From the NCBI GenBank assembly GCA_963580285.1, contig OY757012.1, positions 166,148,652 to 166,212,651 of the forward strand: DNA of 64,000 bases, written 5' to 3'. Shown in pieces: positions 32,098 through 42,620 of this stretch. The DNA is from Lucinisca nassula. Its lineage: Eukaryota > Mollusca > Bivalvia > Lucinida > Lucinidae. The translations under genes were made by a program, and so were the position numbers. The notes under the pieces were generated by a model that was given only the letters and a program-made list of their open reading frames with translations, ran no database searches and had not been told where the DNA came from. Position 1 is the stretch's first letter. Each line of letters starts with the position of its first letter.

Positions 32098-32915
32098 GCT
32101 GCTTTTGATAGTCATTTCCACCTCGACAGGACAGCTAGGAAGTTAGGTGTTGATGATGTTACAGCAGTGACAGTTGATGATATCCTGGAATACTCCCTTC
32201 CTCATGCGCCTTCTAATCCCGTAAAACTGATCGGTGGAGTTATGGTTTTCTGTGACCCAGAGACAAAACTAACACTCCCTCTGATGGATGGCAGGTGGAA
32301 AATAGCTGTTGGACTGCACCCGAAGAAGGTTTCCCAATATACATAAAGTTACTTGGATACTTTGAAAACCCTTCTAGATTCCAATCCATTAGTGGCTGCT
32401 CTGGGAGAGATTGGTTTAGACAGAACCGAGCCAGATTATCTGTGGGCTGAGCAGGACAAAGTCTTCAAACAACTACTGACTCTTTGTCACCCTAGTAAGG
32501 TGCTGGTCCTTCACTTTAGGGGATCCTCTAACCGGCATTGTTCTGACGTCCTCATGGCGGCTCTGCAGTATATTCGGAAGGCATGCCCAGTAAACCAGGA
32601 AATTCACCTACACTGCTTCACAGGTCTCCAAAGTGATGTGGAGAATTGGTTGGAAATTTTCCCAATTGCTATTTTGGGTTCACCGCAAGGGTTACTGCCC
32701 ACACCGACGCTCAACTAGATGCCCTGAAGTATGTACCCAGCGACAGGATCCTGCTGGAGACAGACTCGCCATATATGCCAGTTGACAGAAACAACCAGGT
32801 GAACACACCGGCCTACTTGGGAGATGTAGCCAAAACCGTTGCTCGCTGCAGAGGAGTGTCATTGAGGGAGCTGTTGGCGGTCACTGTGACCAATGGCCAA
32901 CGGCTGTACCAGTAG
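32098..32915 (+). pseudogene. TatD-like metal-dependent hydrolase domain of ORF3
   Basis: TatD proteins are TIM-barrel metal-dependent DNases. The ligand motifs appear in order: HxH in AFDSHFHLDRTAR (32113-32121), E in ALGEIGLDRTEP, H in VLVLHFRGSS, H in EIHLHCFTGL and D in RILLETDSPYMPV. GLHPKK and YFGFT also fit. All ligands survive although the frame is broken by TAA (32344) and a shift in a T-run near 32658. Length, about 270 residues, equals that of bacterial and eukaryotic TatD. Element 2 holds a homologue at about 53540-54277. Confidence 0.85.
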
Positions 32916-33018
32916 CTCCAGACCTCAACAGGGGTTTGTCCCCGCATAGATCTCACTAGGGGTTTAACCCCGCATAATCCTGCTGCTGATATGGAGGGCC
33001 GATTGGCAGGACTCTTTG

Positions 33019-33036
33019 AAAGAAAAGGGGGAGGAG
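33019..33036 (+). other. Polypurine tract of element 1
   Basis: AAAGAAAAGGGGGAGGAG directly before the 3' LTR, the plus-strand primer site in LTR retroelements. Confidence 0.85.
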
Positions 33037-33273
33037 TGTAGGACTTTCAGTTCGGTATTCCGTTTTACCGCACCACACCATGACCGGACTAACCAAAACC
33101 GGAAGCTGACACGTTTTCCTCTACAGAGGCCTCTTGGGATTTCTATGGCTTTGGCGAACGACGTACTATTCCGTTAGTTGAAGCATCCAAGGCTATCCAC
33201 CCAAGAAGACACAAGACGACTCGCTACTAGCGACCACAGGCCACTGTAAACGGTGAGTATCAGATTTTCTACA
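33037..33273 (+). repeat. 3' LTR of element 1
   Basis: 237 bp matching 20608-20844 with about six substitutions and no length change; ends TTTTCTACA, followed by the TAGC target duplication. Confidence 0.95.
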
Positions 33274-33818
33274 TAGCTTACTCTTTTATCAATATTTCTA
33301 TATGTATGTCTATCTGTCTGTCAATCTGTCTGTCCGTTGTACCTTTTTCTATTCCTATTTCCTGTGAGCCTGTCTTCCCCAATCTGATTAGTTGAACTAG
33401 TTTTTGTGTATGTTTATTTCCTGTTGATTCATATTTGTTCTGAACTATGTCCGACGTCGACGAGGGTGGACCAAGTGACCCAAAGAGGCCGCGTATGGAA
33501 ATTGTTTGGAACCTTTGTATTGTCTGTCAAACAGACGATAAAGCCAAGCTTCTGTTGGAGAAACCGAGCTCTTACGAACAAATACTTGATTCCATCCATA
33601 CTCGCGGGCAATACGGGGATGGGATATACCCAGAGAGAAGTAGGCAGCTTGGTGATATATCAACCACTTTGCTGAAAGAAAAAGGTGTAACTTGGCATAA
33701 AGAGTGTTACAAAAACACCACAAGTAAAAACAATATTGCAAGAGCGAAAGCTCGATATGAGAAAGCAATAGCAAGCCGTGCTGGACCAGGCTATGTTTTA
33801 GAGGAATCTAAACAAAGT

Positions 33819-34011
33819 AGAAGTAAAACAAAGATCAGGAATTGATACAATTAACTTACTCCATCCATAAAAGACACCAAAGGGAAAGAAATACAAACAT
33901 TAAGCGACCAGACCATAATGGAAACCTAAACAAAGGAAGGCCATATGGACAGTTACTTTCCCACAAAATGGCCATATGGCCATCAAAAATTAAAAGACAC
34001 AAGTGATACAC
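33819..34011 (-). mobile_element. Retroelement R, copy R3
   Basis: 193-bp 5'-truncated copy starting AGAAGTAAAACAAAGATC. Flanked by ACAAAGT at 33812-33818 and 34012-34018. Removing it with one duplicate keeps the host frame open. Confidence 0.9.
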
Positions 34012-36354
34012 ACAAAGTCGGGCTAGCCCGATACTAACCCGTCGGTCTGTTGAACCTTTTGATAACAGAGTACGTTTCTTTTGCCAAAAAGGGCGAGACA
34101 AAAAAGCATGCATTTATTAAACTGAAAACAGACAGTGCTGGTAAGAAATTACGCAAAGCAGTGGAGAAGTCAGGGAATGAAGTTTTCCGTGTTCGTCTTA
34201 GTACTGCCATCAATCCTGACGATGCTCATGCAATTGATGTAAGGTACCAAAACATCTGTTACGTTAACCATGTAACAAATGTATTGTGGGCCGAGCCCCA
34301 AGACAGTTCGAAGTCTAAAACGGTCGAATCTGAATTGGCAGCCGAAATTTAATTTCTTGGCGAAGTTGAGAAAAGTCTCAACAGAGGCCAGATTTTAACA
34401 ATGAACGATTTAGTAATAAAGTTCCGAGAAATTAGAGAAAGCAATGGGGTTGAACAATCAGGGATTTTCAAAAATTCAAACGAAACAAATCTTGACAGAA
34501 AATACTGATGACATACAATTCTGTAAGCCCAGCAGATTAAATGAATCTGAAAGGGTAACTCTGAAAAAGACAAGTTACAGGGCCACTCAGGCTTTTGAGG
34601 AAACCCAAATAGAAACCGACATGCAAAATATGTTCAGTGTTGCCAAAACCTTACGTAAACAAATGTTGAATGTCGAGTCTTGGAGGTTCTCCGGCTCTGT
34701 AGATAACAACGAGATACTTGGTAAGTGTGTACCTAAACCGCTAGTAATTTTCTTGCGATGGTTAATTCAAGGACCTTCAAAACTTGCCATGGATGACGAC
34801 AATGTTGATGAGCAGGTTCACAAAAGAGCTTTGACCCTAGCTCAGCATGCAATGTATGCTTGTTTAACAAGAAAACAGCTCAGTGAAAATAAGAAAACCC
34901 TAACATTGCAGCATTCTAATGAATGGCCATTACAATTAAGTGTTGGTTTGACGGTACATACAACATTCCGCAGCAAGGAACTAATAGACTTTCTGCATGG
35001 ACTTTGCCTATCAGTAGATTACAGGCGTATCATAGCAGTTGAAACTCAGCTCGCTAATCAAGCTGTAGTAAGCATGTATGGAAACGAAGGAGTCTATGTC
35101 CCTAGAAGCTTCATTCCTGGGAGACATATTTTCTTTGCTGTAGACAACTGTGACTTTCAAGAAGATACTGCGGATGGAAAAAATACATTGCATGGCACAG
35201 TCATGAATATATATCAGAGAATCAGTGACAACGATGGAGTAACCAGCTTTGCCTTTGATGACAAGATTAGAGATCGCCGCCTTTACGACCTCCCCAAAAC
35301 CATCACTGAGATTGAAGAATGCAATTTATCAAACGATACGAAGCCAAACTGTGAAATATTTAGCACATTTCCAAATCAGATAGGAACTGAGATTGCAAAT
35401 ACCAAAGAATTGTGCTGGCTTGCAGCAGCTTTCGTTGGTCTCAAAAACAAAATGGAACCGGAGTTAGAACCGGACTCTGGGACTCTACGGCAAGCTGGTT
35501 GTCCACCAACATGGTCAGCTCTAAATTCTATTTTTGAACAAGCAATTGCCTTTGACCAGAGTTGCTACACCGCCATTGATTGCTGCTCCAGCACATGCAT
35601 TTTCCACACTTCTCACGGTAATAAAACAAGTTCAGAAGATAAACACAGTTCTTGTTGGAGATGAGCACAAGACCGTTGTAACACTTGACATGGGTCTGTA
35701 CAAACCTGCTCAAAAACTGCTCATGACAAAGAAGAATGAACTCAAAAATATTGTGCTACGTCCGGGTGAACTCCACATAGTTATTGCTATGCTACAGACA
35801 ATTGGCTGTTTCATTGACAATTCGGGAATTGACGCAGCTTGACTTCATGCCGACCTGTATGGTCAAACGACTATAAAACAGATACTAGATGGTAACCGTG
35901 TGAAAAGGGGAGTGAGAGCACATACCGTGACCCTCCTGTCGATGTTCACTAGGAATATGGAAGCATTTTCTAAGCGAGCCCCAGAAGTCGTCGATGAATG
36001 CAAAGCTAAGTTCAGGAAATTCGTTGAGAACTGCAATGATTTGTCATCCCTTGAGAAAATTTCCAGGAAAGCGATCCCGCGTTATGGCACGAGTTCTCAA
36101 CAGGACGTTTTGGTGGTGAACAAAACCAAAGTTGCTTCTTGTGCGCTTGGTGCAGATCATGCATTGGAGCAGGTAAATCGTTGGATGAAGGTAGCTGGAG
36201 GAATAGTTGGAATAACTCAGAATCAAACCGCAAGGACAAGGTTCTTTTTGGTAGTCCCGGAGTTAGCGAGACTTAAGGCAGAGTCAAAACAATTAGCCAA
36301 CCTTGACCAAAAACCCTCATCAAAGCATTACGAACTGTCAAACACAGCTCGTAA

Positions 36355-36717
36355 TAAGTTTTATAAAAGGGTTATCCTTTGGAAGCAAGGAATACACCAC
36401 AGAAGTGAAAAATATGGAGTGTACATGTTTTCTGGGCCAGACTAGCTAGTTTCGGCCAATTAGGCCTCATCAGTGACCCTCAGATATTTTCTAAATTCCA
36501 CAATGGAATCAATGATCCCAAAGAACAAGAAAATATTATCTACACTATGATGTAGGGCAGGGAGACGTTTTACCGCCGCCACACATTCCCAGACACCAGC
36601 TGTAGTGAAGTTAAATATGTTCTATAAAAGGGTTATCCTTTGGAAGCTAGGAATACATCACAGAAGTGAAAAATATGGAGTTTACATGTTTTCTGGGCCA
36701 GACTAGCTAGTTTCGGC
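36355..36717 (-). mobile_element. LINE 3'-end dimer (L2)
   Basis: Two copies of a ~105 bp segment (36355-36459 and 36613-36718; AGGGTTATCCTTTGGAAGC ... ACTAGCTAGTTTCGGCC) flank ~150 bp containing GGCCTCATCAGTGACCCTC and GGGAGACGTTTTACCGCCGC. The last motif matches the C-terminal coding end of LINE L4, so this is a tandem 3' end in minus orientation. Confidence 0.6.
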
Positions 36718-36810
36718 CAAGGACTTCGGAAACTTTGTAAAGACATTTGCCCCGGAAATTATAAAATTCTCAAATTTAACCAAACGAACTCATCACAGAG
36801 GCAACTTAAA

Positions 36811-37755
36811 GGTAACACTTTGTTCTATTATGATATGCATTTTGGTCTACAGCTCAAATATTAATTTTGTTGATTTTTGGCTTAATTGAGTCAAGTTTCT
36901 ATAAAGTTGCATAGGAAACAGAAACTTTTAATAAGTATATGTCCCCCCCCCCCTTTGCCCAATAAAACAATTTGGCATACATTTGTATTTTTAACTTATA
37001 CATCCTCTGACCAACTGTCGTGTTTGGGCAAGGGGGGGGAAGGCTGTGAAAAATCCTAAAAACCAACATGCATGCTTAGCGCTATCATTGAAAAACTTCA
37101 CAGGATTTGGAACTATACTGTATCATTATACAGTAGGGTTTATTTTTAAACTAAGGACATATTTATGCCTGGCTGAGCATATATAGTGTACATACAGAAT
37201 ACAGGTATGTTATACCTGAATGAGCAGGCTACCTGTCTTCTATAAATAACAGGTGTATATCTAATATTATTATTTATGTACAGGTGCGTCCATTTGTGAT
37301 GAGCACTGTACCTCCTGGTGTAAAATGCATTGAAGTAGTGCACCTGCGTTTTATGTGTGCATAGCACTATATGTTAAAATTTTGAGTTGTAATAGCCCTA
37401 ACTTGATATCAACTTGAAATTGAAACATGGAATTGTCATTTTTTACCTTATATTTTTTTTTTCAAAAATTATCTCCCCCGCCCACTTCAATGTGGAATTT
37501 TTCTACTAGTGTGCCATCCTTCTACATTTGGTAAATGCCATGATGTTCGACATACGTCCGTTTTTAGTATACATTAGGTCAATTCCATATATACACACTA
37601 CAGACGCTTGCAGAAGCTTTCAAAATTGAGGCATAAAACCCCCCATAGTTTCCGAAGTCCTTAGGCCTCATCAGTGACCCTCAGATATTTTCAAAATTCC
37701 ACAATGGAATCAATGATCCCAAAGGACAAGAAAATATAATATATACTATGATGTT
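36811..37755. other. Probable intron of the FEN/CXC gene with LINE remnant
   Basis: An exon-like end (GGCAACTTAAAG|GTAACA) is followed by AT-rich sequence without frame. Near 37665-37755 a second copy of the LINE 3' segment (CCTCATCAGTGACCCTCAGA) precedes coding sequence again, with TTTTTCTTAG as possible acceptor. GGACTTCGGAAAC at 36720 reappears inverted at 37650, hinting at a rearranged insertion. Confidence 0.4.
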
Positions 37756-37984
37756 TTTCTTAGCTTTGTCTCTTTCATCGACATTACAAGGATTTACAAA
37801 CCCGTTTGAATACGAGGTTGATGACATTGTCAATATAGTAACAAAAGCTGTAGTTCCTGAAAATGTCCAAAGTGACCTGGCAAAGATCGAGAAAGTAGGA
37901 TGACTTTCTTGAATCATTACTGAAGTCACAGCGAATAAATGTCTGGGACCCCATGAAAAATATTTCACTTAAAACATGGAAAGT

Positions 37985-38307
37985 AGAAGTAAAACAAAGA
38001 TCAGGAATTGATACAATTAACTTACTCCACCCATAAAAGACACCAAAGGGAAAGAAATACAAACATTAAGCGACCAGACCATAATGGAAACCTAAACAAA
38101 GGAAGGCCATAAGGACAGTTACTTTCCCACAAAATGGCCATATGGCCATCCAAAATTAAAAGACACAAGTGATACACACAGTAAGCAACAAACAACAACA
38201 TAAATAAATCGCCACAGAAGAGCCGCCTTGGAACGGTCAGTGGAAGATTTCCACAGGGGGGGGGGGCTTAAATCGATTTTACGTGGCCACAATCCTCGCC
38301 CTTACCG
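37985..38307 (-). mobile_element. Retroelement R, copy R4
   Basis: Starts AGAAGTAAAACAAAGATC after GGAAAGT and runs through GGCCATATGGCC to CCTCGCCCTTAC, with a G9 run. It interrupts the FEN/CXC gene. A matching duplicate on the right is not evident. Confidence 0.8.
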
Positions 38308-39851
38308 CTTCATTGAAGGAAACAAAGCTTAAAGTTGGCGACAAAACCGTGGAGTTGAAAGAAGACAGGGGTTTGTTTGCAAGAATGCTCATTGTCGCCA
38401 ATTCTAGACCTGACATAAACCTGGAGAGAACTATAGGCACTTATGAGCTATCAGTTGTGCCGAGGTCGTTGTTTGCAGCAGATGGATTAATGAATCATTG
38501 CTCTGACAAAAGTCAACTAATGGCTATTCTGGAAAAACAAGCGGTGCAACCTGTTTTGTCAAACGACGCACCTACTGTAACCAGCGAAACAGGCAGAGTT
38601 GCAGTTGTTGACGCGATGGTTATAGTGCAAGGCCTGGACAAGCCCAAGTCCATCAAGACATGCAAAGATCTTTCAGATCATTTTTGTCAGAAAGTAACAC
38701 GATTTTACAACCGTTACGAAGAAGTGCATTTGATTTTTGACAGATACGATGTTGAAAGATCACTCAAGACAGAAACTCGAACAAGAAGACTTGGCAGTAA
38801 ACAAAGCATTGCATATCGTATCACAGACTCAAGTCAAATTGAGAATGTATCTATGAAAGTGCTGCTGTCAAGTTCAACAACAAAGGATGAGTTGACAGCT
38901 TATCTTTCTGTCAATCTGATAGAATATGTGAAAGAAACAGACAAATCATATGTGGTAACGTATCGGGACAAGGTCGTAGCTACTTAAGGCGACTATAAGC
39001 ACCTCGCCAGTAGTCAGGAAGAAGCAGACACGAAAATAATCATCCATGCAGTCGACGTGTCCAGAGAAGGAGTATTTAAAATTGATATTCATTCAGCTGA
39101 CACGGATGTCTTCATTCTGTACCTTGCCCATTTTGACAAATTACCAGAGGATACACTCTTTGTCACAGGAAGTGGCCAGAGGAGAAGGAAAATAAAGCTA
39201 GCAGCTATATGCTATGCCCTTGGTGATCTCAAAAGCAGAGCCCTTATTTGATTGCATGCCTTTTCCGGTGCAGATATTACTGGGTCAATGTCAGGCAAGG
39301 GTAAAATATCATGTTGGCAGGCATTCAGTAACGCAGAATCCTCTATTCATGAAGCATTCAACAAGCTTGGCCAGGTCCCATTGGGGGACGACACTAGGAC
39401 AGCTCTCGAAAAATATGTTTGTCTGCTGTATCGTCCAGGAACATCAATAAGTAATCACACTGAGTTAAGGTGGTGGATGTTTCGTCGAAAACAGGCAGAA
39501 TCCAACAAGTTACCACCAACTAGAGCTGCTTTCCTTGAAAGTGTAGAGAGGTCCCACTATCAGTGCATCATATGGAAATCTGCAACTGAACCTACTCCCA
39601 ATATACCATTGTCTGAAAACCATGGTTGGAGACGGGATGGTGACATTTATATCCCTAATATGACTACCTTGCCTCCTGCTCCAGAGACCCTGCTCCAGCT
39701 GGTAAAATGTGGTTGCAATAAATCTGCTTGCGACACTTCGCGCTGCAAATGCAAGTCCAATAATTTGTTTTGCACTGACTTGTGCTCTTGTGGAGCTGAA
39801 GCAGATGCATGCAAGAACATTGATGCTGAGTTTTATGACGGCGACTTTTGA

Positions 39852-40689
39852 GGAGTCTAGCGTGCCTTTAGTTTGGCAAGTTATGTCCTTTCAGGGAAAT
39901 TTATCTTAATGATAGCAAAAACTTCGGTCATTAATCAAAATAGTATGTTACTGTTTTGTGTGACTGGAGTACAACGTACAATACTGTGGTAATGTACCTG
40001 TGATAGATAGCATACTGTATTCATCTCAGGCATCGGCCCTGCTTCTATAAGCGTCCCGTTTCCCAAGAAAATGTAAGGATAGCTCTTTCCGCATTTAAAG
40101 AACAATTTACTTACTTAACCAAAATTGAATATTTCTGAATCAGTAGCCTTAATCTACTTTAGAATTTATCATGCAAGGAATGTTGTGTCCCCCCTATATC
40201 TCAGGGTCTCTGTATTTTATGACCAAACCATCCCAATGAGTCTGTGATTACTGTTTCTCACTTGATATGCGTAAACATCAAAATGCTTATGACAAGTGAC
40301 ATTTTACTTAGTTCCCAGTCTAGAATGTGCATTCTGGTAGGAGCTTTCTCCATATTATGGACCGCTTCTTTTTATCAAATGTTAATTGCACGGGGCGTTT
40401 TTGGAGCAAATATGGTATTGGATTCTAAAGCAACAAAATTGCAATGCTGTTTAGATAATTGCATATTTTACATTTTAACAGACTTAAATGCACAATCTGG
40501 TAGAAGCTTTGTGTATATTAAGCACCCCTGCTTTTTATCAAATTTTAAGCGCCCGGGGCGTTTTATGGAGCGAGTACGGTATTGCGTTATGGTGCACATG
40601 TTGATAATACGAACATTTTCGTATCACACATAAGGACCCACAAAGACATTTAAAGTGATGAAAATAACTTTTATCAAACTTACATACTT
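39852..40689. repeat. Non-coding, with a ~165 bp tandem duplication (40280-40600)
   Basis: Two units share 'ACATTTTA', 'TCTGGTAG(G/A)AGCTTT', 'CTTTTTATCAAAT' and 'CGGGGCGTTTT'. The 129-codon frame across them is a product of the duplication and has no motif. Confidence 0.55.
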
Positions 40690-41142
40690 TCAGTTTCATT
40701 AAATATGAATGTGTTTAAATAGCGCTATGGCCGCCATTTTGATGACGTCATTATTTTTACCAGACGCGGGTCTAAGGGCGACGAACTGGTTGAAATCATT
40801 TCATATGCCCTAAAGTTTAATTTGGTATAGGTCGTCAAAAATCGTCATGAATTTTGCACGAGATTCCCATTCGACACAGACTAAATACATTACCACCTTT
40901 ATCGCCGAAAAAAATGAAAATTTTACGATAAAAAATTGTGATATCTTTCTTATTTCTGCTCAAAATATAGATTGTGTGCACTCGCTAGAACCACCTCATT
41001 GAGGCCGCTCTAACGAGTACCCACCATCTATATTTTAGAGCAGAAATAAGAAAAAATAAGGTATACCCCCTGAAACCCCAGTTTTACCATATAAAAGCTG
41101 GGTTCAAGGGGCTCAAAATTATATAGGTGTGTTTTCGTGATG
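40690..41142. mobile_element. MITE A with fused dispersed segment
   Basis: Right end TATAGGTGTGTTTTCGTGATG-like, central palindrome slightly decayed (CTCGCTAGAACC/GCTCTAACGAG). The left ~190 bp (GCCGCCATTTTGATGACGTC ... GAATTTTGCACGAGATTCCC) is the reverse complement of 19760-19955. Confidence 0.7.
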
Positions 41143-41269
41143 AATGACATATCATTGCCATTTTCTTTCAAAAATGGATAAATGCAACCACAATCGAGTC
41201 ACATCTTTGTGTCATATCTTTTCTTGTTAACCCTGATTATTATTAATCCTACTTTTCAGCTACGTATGA

Positions 41270-42030
41270 CACAATTGCACAATAAATCTTAAAACCATAG
41301 TTCGAAATTGAAACGCCAGTTTGAAGTTTTCAAACTAGGGGTTGAAATTTTCAAGCTACGATTTCAACGCAAACTGCACAATAAGTCTTTAATCAACGGA
41401 TTAAACTACCAAACTGGGGTTTAATCATTTTTTGTACATCAGATGTAAAAATAGCGGTTTAAAGAAACCATAGTTTGAACGTTGAAACCATGGTTTGAAG
41501 AATTATTGTGCAGTTTTGAAACATTGGTTTGAAGTTTTCAAAACCAAGTTTGAAAACCTTAAACCTGGGTTTCAAGTTCAAACTGTGGTTTAAAGCTTAA
41601 CTGTCGACTTGGTTTGCCGTATTTTAAAAATGATAATGAAATATTCTTTGTCTTCACCCAAGTGTCAAAGTTCGAACCTTAGTTTGAAGATTTGTTGTAC
41701 TTTTGGCATTGAAACTGGGATAAGAAGTGTGAAAACAAAGGATTGGAGTAATTATTATAAGAAAATAAAAAAAAACGCGTTTTAAACATCACGAAAACAC
41801 GCCTTTATGATTTTGACCCCTTGAACCCCACTTTTATATAGTAAAACTGGGGTTGACAGGGGTAAACCTTACTTTTCTTATTTCTGCAATTTTTCATCTT
41901 AAAATTCTCGTTTTTTTTTCGGCGGCAAAGTTAACAATTTATTTGTATAGGCGTGTTTTCCTAATGGTTGAAACTGTGTTTTGAAGAATTAAATACTTCA
42001 AACCGTGGTTTAACGGTTTAGTATAAAGTT
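41270..42030. repeat. Cluster of AAACC(N)GGTTTGAA semi-palindromes
   Basis: More than a dozen variants of GAAACCATGGTTTGAAG / AAACTGGGGTTTAATC recur at irregular 20-50 bp spacing, interrupted by MITE A9. ACTGCACAATAA-type phrases also recur. No coding frame. Confidence 0.6.
41787..41966. mobile_element. Internally deleted MITE, subfamily A (A9)
   Basis: Both ends present (CATCACGAAAACACGCCTTT and GTATAGGCGTGTTTTCCTAA). The whole ~100 bp central palindrome is missing at TTATTTCTGC|AATTTTTCATC. Confidence 0.85.
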
Positions 42031-42620
42031 CGCTGGCCATAGATACGTATTTCTTCTACACAATGAAGGCAAATATGGGAAACAAAGCTGTGACAGCGTA
42101 ACGTGTCATTTTAATATTTGATATTTTCAAATTTTCTAAGGGGAAAAAGACCTGTGAAGTTTTCAAGGACATTGCATTGCTAGAAATTCCAATGTTTAAA
42201 ATTAAAACTTCAGTATTCATTTCAGTGTGTCATGTTCACTAAGCAAATTTCATGTTCAAATGACGCAGACAAAACTAAAATGAGTTATAGAAAACTTTAT
42301 AGAGTAATCGCTTTCTTAAAACTTGGTGAACTGTAACCTTAAAAAGCAATGCACTGCTCCACGTCATAATCGTACTACCCGCCGAATTGAGCTTGGTCTG
42401 GCGAAAATTATAGGAACAATAAGCCAGAAATAAGATAATAACTGATAATCTGTTTGACAACTATGTTAGAATTTGATAAACTGTAAACTTGAAAGAATAT
42501 GCACGGTCTTACTGTACATTAAGTAAGTGTAAACTGTAGGAGTTAGAAAAAGTCCATTTTTTCACGGGGGCGGGGGTGTAAAATGTCTATCAAAAGAAAA
42601 AACTATCAGTTTATCTTAAA
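42031..42620. other. Nothing recognised
   Basis: AT-rich sequence without repeats I can match elsewhere in the window and without a supported frame. Confidence 0.4.

Larger units (their letters stand above)
28647..32915 (+). pseudogene. ORF3: helical module, SR-rich region, zinc finger and TatD-like hydrolase
   Basis: ORF3 occupies the env position of element 1. Its N-terminal part (28647-29350) is acidic and ends in a module shared with element 2 (ELVMGQYNLAKRQGDESWLR). After insertion R2 the frame resumes at about 30830: an Arg/Ser-rich basic stretch (31010-31320; SRSSRSYLSPVRTPSSKHPR), a C2H2-like finger C-x4-C-x9-H-x4-H (31336-31398), a linker, then a TatD-like domain (32098-32915). Stops at 31711 and 32344 are in frame, and a shift lies near 32658. 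I know of no named element with this combination. SR and finger suggest nucleic-acid binding; the enzyme suggests a nuclease or phosphodiesterase; both are inferred. Confidence 0.75.
20604..33277 (+). mobile_element. Ty3/gypsy LTR retrotransposon with HhH, PHD and TatD-like ORF3 (element 1)
   Basis: A complete but decayed LTR element flanked by the 4-bp duplication TAGC (20604-20607 and 33274-33277). LTRs are 237 bp each with TGTAG...CTACA ends and about six mismatches by hand count (~97.5% identity). Order: LTR, primer site, HhH-Gag with CCHC knuckle, protease, RT-RNase H, integrase, PHD finger, ORF3 (helical module, SR-rich, C2H2-like finger, TatD-like hydrolase), polypurine tract, LTR. RT before integrase assigns it to Ty3/gypsy. 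It carries two insertions of the same retroelement (21726-21948, 29355-~30829). Numerous single-base shifts and stops show it is no longer autonomous. Confidence 0.92.
33447..39851 (+). pseudogene. Multi-domain gene with Cys/His module, FEN/XPG-like domain and CXC domain, disrupted
   Basis: Pieces of one protein of roughly 1,200 residues run in order. The N-terminus (33447-34100) has a zinc-site-like LCIVCQ...WHKECY and a second FFCQK pair. The middle (34350-36350) has VDNCDFQEDTADGKNTLHGT and a Gln/Ala-rich helical part. After 37700 come PFEYEVDDIVNIVTKAVVPE, RPDINLERTIG, then an XPG-I-like SSQEEADTKIIIHA and DIHSADTDVFILYLAHF with LHAFSGADITGSMSGKGK, and a Tesmin/TSO1-like CXC domain KCGCNKSACDTSRCKCKS at 39700-39800. 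Acidic EAD...DTD spacing suggests a FEN-type nuclease. I recall this as a multicopy invertebrate family without a name. Breaks: R3, L2, R4, stops at 34350, 35840, 38985 and 39249, shifts near 34090 and 35560. Confidence 0.6.

Noticed and set aside
28647..32915. ORF3 as an envelope glycoprotein, from its position
   Set aside because: No signal peptide, transmembrane segment or cysteine-rich ectodomain; the C-terminal half is a TatD-like enzyme.
40244..40633. 129-codon frame
   Set aside because: Covers a ~165 bp tandem duplication; the two halves are not conserved as protein and no motif is present.
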